A stretch of DNA of 64,000 nt from Datura wrightii (GCA_035772735.1 JASDFA010000004.1:22161501-22225500); one strand, 5' to 3'. Positions 1 to 11,245 are shown, counted from the stretch's first letter. Numbers and translations are program-made. Notes: generated by a model not told the origin, from the letters alone.

Positions 1-354
1 GTCGAGAAGGTGTATACAAGTAAGGAGGTCAAGCACAATGCAGTTTCAGAGTTGAGGTGTATTGGACCACACTTTACGCATTTTTCAATATTAAATTTGG
101 TTGACAACATAGAAATAGAGTCTTCCAAGTTTGTAGAGAAATGTCTAGAGGAGGACCAAGCCCCGTATATTTTGAAATTCACTAATTCGGAGAGACAAAA
201 TGACTTCGCTTACTTAAGGACCAATAAAGGCAAAAGGAAACATCTACTGCTTGGTCCTTACAATTTTTCACCACCACCCCTAGAGCATAAGAGGAAATTA
301 GAAAAGAAATTGGGGGTGAGATTCATATCCTCAAGGTGGAGGAAAAAGTGGTGA
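1..354 (+). CDS. Unrecognised ORF, 3' end of Athila-type element G (partial at window edge)
   Basis: The frame is open from base 1, so the true start lies outside the window; a stop follows residue ~118. I do not recognise the product. It is hydrophilic, with a basic C-terminus rich in Lys, Arg and Trp, and shows no zinc knuckle, no catalytic D/E pattern and no clear membrane segment. It lies just upstream of a 'gggaggcaaccca' stretch (about 396-408) that I associate with sequence downstream of the last ORF in plant Athila/Tat elements, and upstream of a matching PPT and LTR. It therefore occupies the 3' position where some Athila elements carry an extra or env-like ORF. Assignment to element G is by position only. 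Confidence 0.4.
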   Translation, partial: VEKVYTSKEVKHNAVSELRCIGPHFTHFSILNLVDNIEIESSKFVEKCLEEDQAPYILKFTNSERQNDFAYLRTNKGKRKHLLLGPYNFSPPPLEHKRKLEKKLGVRFISSRWRKKW

Positions 355-2324
355 AATTTGATACGTCGTGCCGCGACATAAAATTAGGTGCTGCTTGGGA
401 GGCAACCCAAGGGTACCACAGGTACCATTTTAATTTCTTGCAATTGAGTTAATTTTTGTTTATTTTCATCTTGTGTTGTTTGGTGGAAAGTTAAGCGCAG
501 ATGGAGGGGAAGTCTGAGTACCCGTGGAGGAGGAAGCTAACAATCATGGAAAAGAAAAAGTGTGGGGTTGAACACCCACTTGTGCAAAGTTGAAGAAAGG
601 CATGTTGTTAGCTAAGCCTAAAGGCCCCAGGGAGTATTTCTCACCCTTGGTAAATTTTAATTTGATGCTATGAGGACATAGCATGATTTAAGTGTGGGGT
701 GAGGGAAATTTCAAGGGAAATTTCAAAATTTTCCGTGCTTAACGATTTTTGGTGAATGTAATGCTTGTGAGAAAAGTAAAAAAAAATTGAAAACTTTTTT
801 GTGAATTAAGCAGGACTTCATCACCCGTTGGTTTTTCTTTTCGGTTCTTTTACGACGGGGGGTCTTTGAACCGAAGAATAAAATTTTTCTTTTTCTTTCC
901 TTGGTCTGTATATAAAGTTTTTAGTCATAGTTAGAGACTGTTTCCAATGATGGATGGATGACGACCGTGTTGAGGAAAATTAGTCGATAGGTTTTGGGTT
1001 TTTGAAACCATAACTAATTGGTGCTTGATGTTCTTTTTATGTGCTATACATGGTTGTAAGATGCAAGTATGTTCAGTGTGAAGCATGCAAGTGTATAACT
1101 TTGTTTGAGACACTTAGGCTCTTGAATTTGACTCAATATGATTGAAGCTTAATTTTGAATTCTTGTGATTAGCTGAGTAAGAGTCTACTGATTGTGTCTT
1201 GATTTGAGCATGTGCCATGAGTGTCAGGTTTTTGAGTATTCCGTGCTATTGTGGAATGTCTAGAACTTGCCTGGTGTGTATATAAAATGAAATGAAGGAT
1301 GTGAATTGTAGGAGATGATTTAGGCATTTCTTTGAATGAACCAAACTTTTATCTCTCATTATACCTACCTTGAAAAATTAATCCTTGTTAACCCCATTGA
1401 GCCTTGAGCCTATTCTTTGACAGCTGCAACATAAGCTTAATCCTTTTTCTTTCATTATCCTTGAAATTGAACCAAAACTCCGAAGCGCTTAAAGGAAAAA
1501 TCCGAAAGAGTAAAGGAGTGAGATGAATGAAAAAGAAGGGAAAGTAGCAATTGTAAAAGTTGAGAAAGGTCGAGGGTGCACTTATTTGAATATGGGTGAG
1601 TATTAGTAAGGAGTAAGAAAATAAATAAATGAAAAGTTACTTATAGAACTCCTTACTAATAAGCTAAAAGTGCCTAAAGAAAGGGGGGAACAAAAGAGGA
1701 AAAAGAAAGATGAAAATAGAAAAAGGTGAAGTGAGGGAAGGGAAGTTTGTAATGAAGGCGTGATGTATTATAAGCGCTTAGGAAAGATAGTCACTATTAC
1801 TGATCATAATAGTACCAACCCACACCTGATTTACATTACAACCTAAAAAGTCCTACTTGATCTTACATTCATACATCCTTAAATTAGTGGAGTAAAACAC
1901 TAAGGGCAAGCTTATGGATCATTACATGATGCATGTGAATTCTTTGTGAGAGTGAGCGTAATTCTATTCATATACCCACACATGTTGTGATATAAAAATT
2001 GTTTTTGCGTGTGAAATTGGCTAACTCTCTTTCCGTGAGGGGCATATGTTGAATGAAGGATATAATTCATGTGGGATTTCTTAATCAGTTGATTTGCATG
2101 AGTTTGCTACGATTGAGAGTCGATTCTTGAGGTTAAGAAGTCTTAACATAGTTGTACTACATTTCAGTGATCAAATCAGGCATGCTCTATTTTTTACTTG
2201 TATCTTACGTAATCATTATAGCCGTAACTTGAATTTTCTTGCTAAATTGGTTATGTGGGAGTCTCCATATGCATGATATGTAGAAGGTTGTTCAAGGACG
2301 AACAAGGCTTTAAGTGTGGGGTTG
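355..2324 (+). mobile_element. 3' non-coding internal region of Athila-type element G
   Basis: This 2-kb stretch has no credible coding frame. It is AT-rich with purine-rich runs (for example 1,500-1,760). The part from about 936 on is repeated at 3,765-5,193: both copies share 'gatggatggatgacgaccgt', the purine-rich middle, and the ending 'ggacgaacaagg..taagtgtggggt'. The G-rich end just before 2,325 is the likely polypurine tract. Long non-coding stretches between the last ORF and the 3' LTR are usual for this lineage. Confidence 0.65.
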
Positions 2325-3764
2325 TGATCACGGGCAAAAATATATGCCCGAGATACGCTTTACGACTTAAATTAATCTTGTTTATCTAAGTTATCGTATA
2401 CATTTTCATGTAATTTTAGATAAAGTAAAGATATGTGCTAACCAACATGATTAGCCTTTGTTTTGTAGGTTTTGATGACTTTTAAGCAACTAATCCATGA
2501 GTTGGTGAAGTAGAAGCTTGGAAACGGAATTAACACGCGAACATCGGCAAGGAAGAGGCACCAAACAGCCCACCGGTGCGTCGACAAGGTTCCACGGCAG
2601 GCAAGCCGCTCAAAACAGCCCACCTGCGCGTTGGCAACGTGCCACGGCAGGTGGCCTCCGCGACCAAGGGGCTGCAACGCGTTGCCCAGGCAGCGTGACA
2701 CGCTGCCAATGCGGCAGGGTGCTGCCTGGGCCAATTTCGGGTGATTTTCCAGAGAGCCTCCGCGTCCGTAGCGTGTCACGGAGGCCGTTCTCCGCGATGC
2801 ACTCCGTGACACGTTGCTTGTTATTCCGGGAAAGATTCCTACTAATATAAATAGCACACTTAGGTTTATTTTTCATAATTCAGACTTGGTGGAGCAAGGA
2901 CGTGGTTTAGCAGCAGTTGTGGGACGAAAAAGGTAAGAGATTTCTTCTCTTCTTTTCTTCTTTCTATCAATTGTACGTATGATTTACACTCGTTTTAGGA
3001 TGATCAATCCACAAATGAGTGGTTAATTCTCTTCCTTGCTAAGGTTTTGAACATGTGTAGTGAATTTTGATTGTAAATGATATGGTTTTCTTCTTCTTCT
3101 TCCATGTTGTTCTATTATTTCTTGTTCTTACTGCATTAGTGCTTGGACAACATTAATGTACATCTAAAAAGTCCAATTTCACTCGAGAGAGCAAGAAATT
3201 GGAAAGTTGTGAATTAATAAGGTATTGTTCTTAACTTGATTTGGGAAAATTGGGTTTTGATGTGCTTTCCTGATAGAAATATACTTGAAAGCCGTATTAG
3301 TCAATTTAGGAACCGGAATTGTATTTCTAGGTCATAAATTGCATTTGATCACAGAAATGTAGACGGATGGTTTATGATTCTTAAGTGAAATTAAATACGA
3401 GAGTTTTAATTTCTAGGCGAATGTTCTTGGCTAGCAACATGAAGAATAGATTAACCAAATTATCATTATAATCGAATTCATTACATGTTCTTAACCTTGG
3501 CATGTTCATATCCATTGTCTAAATTCACAGTAAATAGTTGTTATTAATTTTAGTATATATAGTTTAGAAACAAAAACTCAAGTAACTGTTGGTTACGTTG
3601 TTGTTAGCATAGTTAGAAGTAAAATAAGAATATAGTATACTTAGGCAATTTTTACATACCCTGAGCCTCCTTGGATCGATACTTGGCTTACTTAGCCACT
3701 TTATTACTTGTTTGACCACGTGCACTTGCGTGTCGGTTTTTAACACCTATAGCAGCACCGAACA
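2325..3764 (+). repeat. Athila-type LTR (copy a)
   Basis: A 1,440-bp LTR that starts TGATCACGGGC after a G-rich tract and ends CACCGAACA. It aligns along its length with 5,194-6,614 and with the inverse of 31,292-32,792. Shared landmarks are the TGATC..GGGC start, a GC-rich inverted-repeat block, a TATA box, 'tcactcgagagagcaagaaattgg', and a 3' part with 'gatcgatacttggctta' and 'cgaccacgtgcacttgcgtg'. The LTR is followed by a second copy of 3' internal sequence, not by a primer binding site. Confidence 0.85.
2540..2853 (+). promoter_or_regulatory. U3 GC-rich inverted-repeat array and TATA box of Athila LTR copy a
   Basis: This GC-rich island in an AT-rich LTR carries repeated words such as GTGCCACGG, TCCGCG and GTGTCACGGAG. 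A perfect 12-bp inverted repeat pairs 2,772-2,783 with 2,802-2,813 (CGTGTCACGGAG / CTCCGTGACACG, 18-nt spacer). A TATA box (TATAAATA) lies at 2,846-2,853, about 30 bp further on. The likely role as U3 promoter or enhancer is inferred from that position. Confidence 0.6.
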
Positions 3765-5193
3765 ACCGTTCCCTATGATGGATGGATGACGACCGTCTTA
3801 AGGGAAATGTAGTCGTTAGGAGTAGGTATTTCAATTATTTTTCAGTTGTTTTTCTTTTGTGGGTTGCATCCCAAAACCTGTAGTTACTTTATGGTTGTGA
3901 AATTCTGGTTGCGTGTTGTACATGATATTTAAAATGCAAAGGTGATTCGTATGAAAGCATGCAACTTTGTAAATATGTTAAGATACCTAGGCCATAGAGT
4001 TCGATTCAGTGTGATTGAGGCTTAATGTTTGAATTCCTGTAATTAGCTGATTGAAGAGTCTGTGAATACATCTTGAATTGAGCATGTGCAATAAGTGTGA
4101 AGTGATGTTTTGTTATTCCATGCTATTGTGAAGTGTCTAGAACTTGCCTGGTGTGTGTACAAAACGAAATGAAGGAGGTGTATTGTAGGAGAGGATGTAG
4201 GCATTTCTTTGTTTTAACCGAAAGTTTCTATGTTTTCATTGTCATACCTACCTTGATTGTATACCCTAGTCAGCCCGTTGAGCCTTTAGCCTATTATTTT
4301 TTTCTTTTATCAAAAAGTGTAAACCGAGCTTAACCTTTTTTTTCATTAGCCGTAAAGTCTATACAAAACTCTTAAGCGCTTAAGAAGAGAAAATCATTTT
4401 CCCAAAGTGTCAAAAGAGTGAGAATGGGGAAAAGAAAAGAAAAGTCGAGTGATGGAGGAAAAGAAAAGGTTGAAGGTGCACTTGTTATAAATAAACTACA
4501 ATGAAGGTGCATGAATAATCTTTGTTGTTGTGTCAAGTGTGCTTAATAAGATGGGCCATACTAAAGAAAAACGTCAAGAAATGGAGGATGAAAAAGAAAA
4601 AAATAAACAATGTCCATGAGTTAATGGGATGTTTTGAAAAGGCGCTTAAGGATGCTAGTGGCAATTATTGGCTAACCCAATATTTACTAGTTCCGTAGCT
4701 TCCATTACAATCAGTTAAAGTCCTACGTGATCTTACATCGCACTTCTTTATATTAGTGGAGTAATACACTAAGGTCAAGCTTATGGGTCATGACATGATG
4801 CATGTGAATTCTTTTGGGAGAGAGAGCAAAATTGTGTTTACATGCCCCTGCTTGAAATTTTGTGAGTTCATATGAGTAAAAAGGGGAAGACTCTCTTGTG
4901 TTGTGAGGGCACATGCTTGATGAGAGATTAATTTTCGTGTCGGATATCTTGATCAGCTGATTTGCATGAGTTTGCCAATATCGAGAGTCGATTCTTAAGT
5001 CTAAGAGGTCTTGATGTATTGAAGGTCATTGCATTGATAGGACCATGCATGTTTTCTTGATGATTTGATGTATTGAATAATCGGTATGACTGTAGCCTAA
5101 ATTGTCGAACCAAAGTAGCGAGGTTGGGATGTAAATTGCATGAGGTGTAGGATTGTTGTTCGAGGACGAACAAGGATTTAAGTGTGGGGTAAG
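3765..5193 (+). mobile_element. Second copy of Athila 3' internal region, between two LTRs
   Basis: This segment aligns with about 936-2,324, keeping the order of landmarks: 'gatggatggatgacgaccgt', a purine-rich middle, 'acactaaggtcaagcttatg', 'gcatgtgaattctt', and the G-rich tract before the LTR. It has no coding capacity. It begins directly after the CGAACA end of LTR copy a, where a primer binding site would be expected, so most of an element has been lost between the LTRs. Confidence 0.65.
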
Positions 5194-6614
5194 TGATCTT
5201 GGGCAAATTTATATGCCCAAGTGATACTCAAATGTGGAATTTTAGCCTTGTTTATCTATCAATGTGTATACATTCTCATGTAATTGGTAATAAAATGTGA
5301 ATTTATACTAACCAACATGATTCACATTGTTTTGCAGGTAAAATGTAATTTTGGGAAGCTTAAATGCATGTTGGAAGAGATCGGGGTTGGACTCGGATGT
5401 GAGCAAGGGACAAGGCATTGGAAAGCATAAAATAAAGGGGCTCCACAATGGAGCCGTGTCATGCTGCCATCGCGAAGGCCTTCTGCCTGGATAGGGAATT
5501 TTCGCCCAATTTCCAGAGAGGGTATGTGATGGGTCCATGGCACGGTGGCCTGGCTCCGCGTTGCACACCGTGCCATGTTGGGCCTTATACCCTGGACCCC
5601 CAGTTTCCAGTGAAGGTCCGCGTCGGTAGCGTGTCACGGAGGCAGTGCTCCGCGATGCACTCCGTGACACGTTGCTTGTTATTCCGGAAAAAATTCCCAC
5701 TAGTATCAATAGAATACTTAGGTTCAGTTTAATATTCTGACTTGGTGGAGCAAGAACGTGGGTTACAGGCAGTTGAGGGGACGAAATTATCAGGGTTTTT
5801 CTCTCTTTCCTTCTCCTTGAATTTAATTGCTTGTATGTTTAACACTCATTTAACGATGTTTAATCCACAAATGAGTGGCTAATTCATCTTCTTGCTGAGG
5901 TTATGAACACTTGTAATGAAATGTGATCATTGATTCTTTGGTTTTTCATCTTTTGTTCCATGGTTGTTCTATTAATTCTTGTTCTTACTGCATTATTGTG
6001 TGGCCTACGTTAATTTACATCTAAAAAGTCCAGTTTCACTCGAGAGAGCAAGAAATTGGAAAGTTGTGAATTAATAGGATATGATCTTTTCTTAGTTTTG
6101 GAAAATTGAGAATTGATTTACCTTCAGGATAGAAATATACCTGAAAGTCGTATTAGTCAATTTAGGAACCGGGTTTGTATGGCTAGAACATGAATTGCAT
6201 TTAATCACAGAAATGTAGGTGGATGGTTCATGATTCTTAAGTGGGATTAAATACGAGAGTTTTAATCCCTTGGAAATAGTTCTTGACTAGCAACCGGAGG
6301 AAAAGACTAACCAAATTATGTCGATAATTAATTTCATTACATGTTCATTTAACCTCAGCATGCTCTCATCATAGTTCAGACTCACATTAGATAGTTGTTT
6401 TAGATTTAGCATAAAAATTATAAATCAAAATATCAAACTTTTGGTTACGCTGTTGTCTGCATTTTTAGAATTAAAATATAGTACACTTGAGCAGATTGCA
6501 CTTCATCCCAGTCCCTGTGGGATCGATACTTGGCTTACTTAAGCCACTTTACTACTTGTTCGACCACATGCACTTGTGTGTAGTTATATACCCATATAAC
6601 GCGAGAACCGAACA
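5194..6614 (+). repeat. Athila-type LTR (copy b), 3' end of element G
   Basis: A 1,421-bp LTR from TGATCTTGGGC to GAACCGAACA. It is homologous to copies a and c but clearly diverged. It keeps the U3 inverted repeat (GTGTCACGGAG ... CTCCGTGACAC, about 5,630-5,675), while the TATA position reads TATCAATA (5,704-5,711). Beyond it the sequence passes straight into the protease region of chromovirus A, so G appears to be inserted in A. ATTAT at 6,615-6,619 would be one copy of the target duplication; the other lies off the window. Confidence 0.85.
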
Positions 6615-6874
6615 ATTATCTGCTAACACCCTGCTTATGTATTGATTGACCCAGGATCTACTTTGTCCTACATTACTCCATTTGTGGCTCAGAAGTTTAG
6701 TGTTGCACCAGAATTGCTTCAGCAACCCTTTTCAGTATCCCCCCCCTTCAGTGACTCCATTATAGCCAAAAGGGTCTACCGTAGGTGTACGGTAGAGGTT
6801 GCTGATCGTCAGACCACAATAGACCTGGTAGAATTAGAAAATGGTCGATTTCGACGCCATTATGGGTATGGATT
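6615..6874 (+). pseudogene. Element A protease region, 5' part
   Basis: This encodes the start of the retroviral-type aspartic protease. The active-site motif is I-D-P-G-S-T-L-S-Y, followed by the conserved ITPFVAQKF-like stretch; the flap and C-terminal part follow less well. A small indel puts the last residues out of frame (the expected FDAIMGMDW region at about 6,845-6,874). The fragment ends exactly at the left LTR of B and resumes at 17,320. The catalytic triplet is D-P-G, where D-S-G or D-T-G is usual; B has the same. Confidence 0.85.
6870..6874. repeat. Target site duplication GGATT of B, left copy
   Basis: These five bases match 17,320-17,324. Removing B and one copy makes the codons of element A's protease region contiguous, which confirms the insertion. 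Confidence 0.92.
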
Positions 6875-9467
6875 TGTCACACCCCACCTTGGGGGGTATG
6901 ACGGGCGCCTGGTGCCTTCTAGGCTCTGGACTGCTAGAAGGTCCAGCCCAAGCACGTCTGGTGCTTTGGCTGGCCTCGGGCTCTATTCCAAGGAACAAAC
7001 TGGCTATATAACGGCTGTATACACAGCCTCCGGCCAACTGGCCTATAACCACCTGCACCTGTACTATCAACTAACCAGAACACATTCAATATAGGGAAAC
7101 CTATGCAGGCCGACAAGGCCACCATGCTGTCTAGTTATCTGTAACTCCACAATGAAATACTGGAAAGCTATGTGACCGACAAGCTCACCACTACTGTCAA
7201 ACTATGGCCCCACACAGCCAACATAAAAGAGATAAAAGTACTAACCGCTACACAACTGCACGGCCTCACACGACCGGCTCAACTGACAATAGGAAAATAT
7301 ATACAGACTGCAAGCCTCTAGGAATAGCAATAGAAATGATTGGGACAGGGCCCCGACCTACCCGTATTGTACAACAAAAGAAAACGAAATACACCTCTGG
7401 GATTCAGTCTCCGGATGACGGGAGCTGAATACTCAATCGCTGACCGAAATCGCGACGGATCACCTGCTCGTCTATGAGTACCTGCAGGCAAGTAATGCAG
7501 CGCCCCACCGGGCGTCAGTACCGCTGGTAATGAGTATGTAAAGCAATAACTGAAAGAAATATCTGAAAAGAACAATACAACTTATGAAACTGAAGTAGAA
7601 AGGAATAGATTAAATGTCTGATAATGTAAATCATACCTTCTCTTAATTATACTGGAAGGAGTAGGAGTCATACCTAGAGATTTATCTTTCTACTGTCGAT
7701 CTACTCGTATCTACTGTAACGTGGCATAACATATCATAACATAATATAGCACACACAAACCTTACCCGGCCCCCATAAGCCGGGAGGTACAACCAGCAAA
7801 GAATCTACACCCCTACCCCGGTCATCCCATCTCCTATAATAGCTATAAGCATCCTGCCGGTCCCTTGGGTATGCACTTGGGCTCGCTGAGCCCCTGACTA
7901 TAACTGCATCTGAGTCCGGAGGACTCCTGAATCAACACCCGGGCGTATCCGCTCGACAGGGGTGTGTAAGGGCCGATCAAGGCACAATATGGGGAAAACT
8001 GGCATCCCATCTTCGTCCCCTGTGGGACGGCATACCACTCCGTAGAGCGACATATCCTCATCCTCTGGCGGACGAGTCGATACAGCTATTAACCCTGGGG
8101 CGGTCATGGATTCTAGGAAATCCAACCCCAAAACAATACAACGGTCTCAACTGGTAATACTATCTGCATATCCCATATACTGAAGCTAATAGTAGTAAAG
8201 TATTTGTACATACTATATGCGGAGCTAGTAATAGTAATATGTACATACTTAACACATGCTGAGGCTGACAATAGTATGCATGTATAATATATAATCTTCT
8301 GCCATACCGTACTGAGTCTAATGCTGGACAAGATATAGTCTGTCTGCTGAAAACCATGCTGTATGCTGAGTTTCTATAGTAACATGATTTGCTATTTCTA
8401 ATATGTTTTCTAAACTTCATTTTAACCTATCATTCTGCCTCCGAGATGTTTTACAGATATTACATTGCTTTACTGGGTTTCAACTGAATACGATAATATC
8501 CTGACATTTTGTACTACATCATATACTGAGCATGCTGTGCAGTTCCTAACACTTGTATTAGAATCTATATCGTGCTAACAAGTTTTGTGCTAATTATAAC
8601 CTGATGCTTCTAATATCGTACCAACATTCGTAATAAACACAACACATGACTTCTGAACATTCTACTGGCCTTTAAATTGCTTTACTATACCGAGATTTAC
8701 TAACTTGCCAAGGAAACTAGCTTTACATACCTTCGTTTCTGATTTCCTGACTAACTGGCGTAGCTTGGTCGGTATTTCAGCTATTCCTCTCAACTGCATT
8801 CATATATATATATTAATTAATACCAAATATAACTTTATTTTAAATGAACAACGTCACTTCGATGTAATATATAGCCTAAACTTAGGATTATCTAAAGACG
8901 GTCGAAAACTCACTATTTTTCAGAGGTCTAAAAGGGAGAACTATTCACTTCTCAGCTAGGAACACATAGACACTAATTTGGAGCAATTCTACTTTCCTTA
9001 GCTCGGTAGCTCGATGATTCGTCGGCCGTATTTCACAAAACTAACTCCGTAGGAATGCTCTTTGCTGCTAAATACCTCGGTATCTGAGGTTAATTTGAGT
9101 ATGGACAACGTTTAGCAGCATAATCAGATGAAAATTATATTACCCCCTTCGTTCCTTTTCTCCCTCTGATCTTTCCTCTCTTTTTCACTGGAAATTATAA
9201 GTTTTAAAATGATTTAAAACCGAAGTGGGGCTTTATATACTTGGGCCTGGACAAGGCCAACGTGTCACAGAGCCAACGCGGAGGCTTCACCTCCGTGACA
9301 CGCTGCCATCGCGGAGGGGCTCTGCCTCGGCTCCTTCCGCGATGGTTCGACAGGTTTCTCGTCCGATCTTTTTCCCGGGCCTTTCTCTAGCACGTATGGC
9401 CTTCAAATATGCTTAACCAACATGCGAATAGGTCATCTAGGTGCCGGGAATCCTATGGGGTATAACA
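6875..9467 (-). repeat. 3' LTR of element B (2,593 bp)
   Basis: On the minus strand it starts TGTTATACCCC and ends GGGGTGTGACA. It is nearly identical to 14,729-17,319. A TATA box (TATATAAA) lies at 9,232-9,239 on the minus strand. A GC-rich block with CTCCGTGACACG and TCCGCG words (about 9,255-9,350) lies just upstream of it. Short ORFs inside are not conserved proteins. Compared with the LTR of element A it has about 1.55 kb more sequence (about 7,876-9,421). Confidence 0.95.
9232..9355 (-). promoter_or_regulatory. U3 GC-rich array and TATA box of B's 3' LTR
   Basis: In transcription sense the block contains TTCCGCGATGG-complement words, CTCCGCGATGGCAG, GTGTCACGGAGG and GCCTCCGCG, then TATATAAAG about 20 bp later. 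The 15 bases at 9,290-9,304 (CCTCCGTGACACGCT) are the exact reverse complement of 2,770-2,784 in the Athila LTR. The same arrangement in the 5' LTR lies at about 17,084-17,200. Confidence 0.6.
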
Positions 9468-9479
9468 TTCTCCCCCCTT
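9468..9479 (-). other. Polypurine tract of element B
   Basis: On the minus strand it reads AAGGGGGGAGAA directly before the 3' LTR start. This is the expected place and composition for the plus-strand primer of reverse transcription. Confidence 0.85.
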
Positions 9480-9730
9480 AAGAACATTCGTCCTCGAATG
9501 TATACTTCTATCTAGAGGACTACGTAACTTACTTTTTTAGAAAAATTTCGCCGGAGTCTCCCTTATAATATGGACTATACCAAAAACCTGAAATACAGAA
9601 AAGTCCAATACAGGTACTGTACACAATACTTTAGGATTCACTAGATGGCTAGGTATCAATCTTTCTCACTTATACATATATAACCATAAGATACTACATA
9701 TGCAATAATACGGACATACCTGTCGCCTGA

Positions 9731-11212
9731 CTAGGCCTGGAATAGGTTAGGGTACCTAGCTTTCATATCTTCTTCAGCTTCCCACGTCATTTCCTCACGG
9801 TTCCTGTTACACCATAATACTTTGACAGACGCAACATCTTTGGTCCTCAACATATGAATCTGTCTTTCTAAAATAACTACTGGAACCTCTTCATATGCTA
9901 ACTCTTCTGTGACCTGGACATCCTGGACTGGAACAACTGTAGAAGGGTCTCCTACGAACTTCCTCAACATAGAGACATGGAATACTGGGTGAACAGATGC
10001 TAACTTCGGAGGCAAGTTCAATTCATATGCAACTCGGCCGATTCTTCGCCGAATCTGATACGACCCAATGAATCTCGGGCTAAGCTTGCCTTTCTTTCCA
10101 AATCTTATCACCCCTTTCATCGGAGACACTTTCATATATACCCAGTCATTTACCGCAAATTCTAGATTTCTGCGCCGTATATCTGCATAAGACTTCTGGT
10201 GGCTCTGAGCAGTCAGTAAACATTCTCGGATAAGCTTTATCTTTTCCTCTGACTGCCGAACAATGTCTGGGCCAACCAATGCTGATTCCCTTACTTCAAA
10301 CCAGCTCACCGGCGATCTACATTTTTGCCCATATAATGCTTCAAAGGGCGCCATCTGGATAGCTGAATGATAACTGTTATTATAAGCAAATTCAATCAAC
10401 GAAAGATGCTCCTCCCAGCTACCCCCAAAATCTAGCACACACGCTCGTAGCATATCTTCGAGCGTTTGGATAGTCCGCTCAGCTTTCCCATCTGTCTGGG
10501 GGTGGAATGTTGTGCTCAAATTGATCTGCGTTCCCAAACCCCTCTGGAACGACTGCCAGAATCTAGCTGTAAACTGTGCTCCCCTATCTGAAATGATGGA
10601 TACCGGCACTCCATGCAATCTAACTATTTCTCTGATATATAATTCGGCATAATCCTCAGCCGAGAAGGTAGCCTTCACTGGCAGGAAATGAGCTGATTTT
10701 GCCAGCCTGTCAACTATTACCCAAATGGAATCATTTCTGCGTCTGGTACGGGGTAACCCAGTTACAAAATCCATGTTTATCGTTTCCCATTTCCACGTAG
10801 GCACCGTTATATCTTGCGTCAAATCGCCCGGCTTTTGGTGCTCCGCTTTCACCTGCTGACAGTTAGAACATCTAGATACAAATTCAGCTATCTCAGCTTT
10901 CATACCTGGCCACCAGTAGATGTCTCTGATGTCGTGGTACATTTTCGTCGCTCCTCGATGGAGGGAATAGCGAGCGTAATGTACCTCATGCATGATCCGC
11001 CCACGAAGCCCTGAAATATTCAGGACACAGAGGCGGCCCTTACAGCGTAGCACATCATCCTCAGTCATTTGGAAATCTGACTCCTTACCTTTCTGAATTC
11101 TATCTCTGAGCTGGACTAAATCAGGGTCCTCGTACTGTCGTTCTTTTACCTCTGCAACTAATGATGACACAACAGAATTCTGAATTACTGCTCTATTATT
11201 TTCTGTTTCCAT
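9731..11212 (-). CDS. Element B integrase with chromodomain (493-aa open frame)
   Basis: This is the C-terminal part of the B polyprotein; it inserts element cDNA into the chromosome. Near the N-terminus are the end of the RNase H linker and an HHCC zinc-binding module (His about 78 and 85, Cys 115 and 118). The catalytic core has Asp148 (NMDF), Asp209 (SDRG) and Glu245 (35 residues later), so the D,D-35-E triad is intact. The GPY/F module reads GSY (about 383) in place of GPY. Residues about 437-491 form a chromodomain with AYEEVPV, VKVLW and TWE. The frame is the same as the upstream RT ORF; one in-frame TAA (11,246-11,248) separates them. The Met at 11,212 is only the first after that stop, not a natural start. 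Confidence 0.92.
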   Translation of the reverse strand: METENNRAVIQNSVVSSLVAEVKERQYEDPDLVQLRDRIQKGKESDFQMTEDDVLRCKGRLCVLNISGLRGRIMHEVHYARYSLHRGATKMYHDIRDIYWWPGMKAEIAEFVSRCSNCQQVKAEHQKPGDLTQDITVPTWKWETINMDFVTGLPRTRRRNDSIWVIVDRLAKSAHFLPVKATFSAEDYAELYIREIVRLHGVPVSIISDRGAQFTARFWQSFQRGLGTQINLSTTFHPQTDGKAERTIQTLEDMLRACVLDFGGSWEEHLSLIEFAYNNSYHSAIQMAPFEALYGQKCRSPVSWFEVRESALVGPDIVRQSEEKIKLIRECLLTAQSHQKSYADIRRRNLEFAVNDWVYMKVSPMKGVIRFGKKGKLSPRFIGSYQIRRRIGRVAYELNLPPKLASVHPVFHVSMLRKFVGDPSTVVPVQDVQVTEELAYEEVPVVILERQIHMLRTKDVASVKVLWCNRNREEMTWEAEEDMKARYPNLFQA

Positions 11213-11245
11213 TACTCGAATGACTAAACCTGCTAACTGATGAAT

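Noticed and set aside
2438..2857. ORFs of 88-139 aa in the GC-rich part of the Athila LTR (also 5,308-5,732 and 32,179-32,667)
   Set aside because: GC-rich sequence lacks stops by chance. The frames are not kept between LTR copies, and the block looks regulatory.
8113..8420. Overlapping minus-strand ORFs inside the B LTR, repeated at 15,967-16,211
   Set aside because: The two LTR copies are near-identical, so repetition is not evidence of coding, and no domain is visible.
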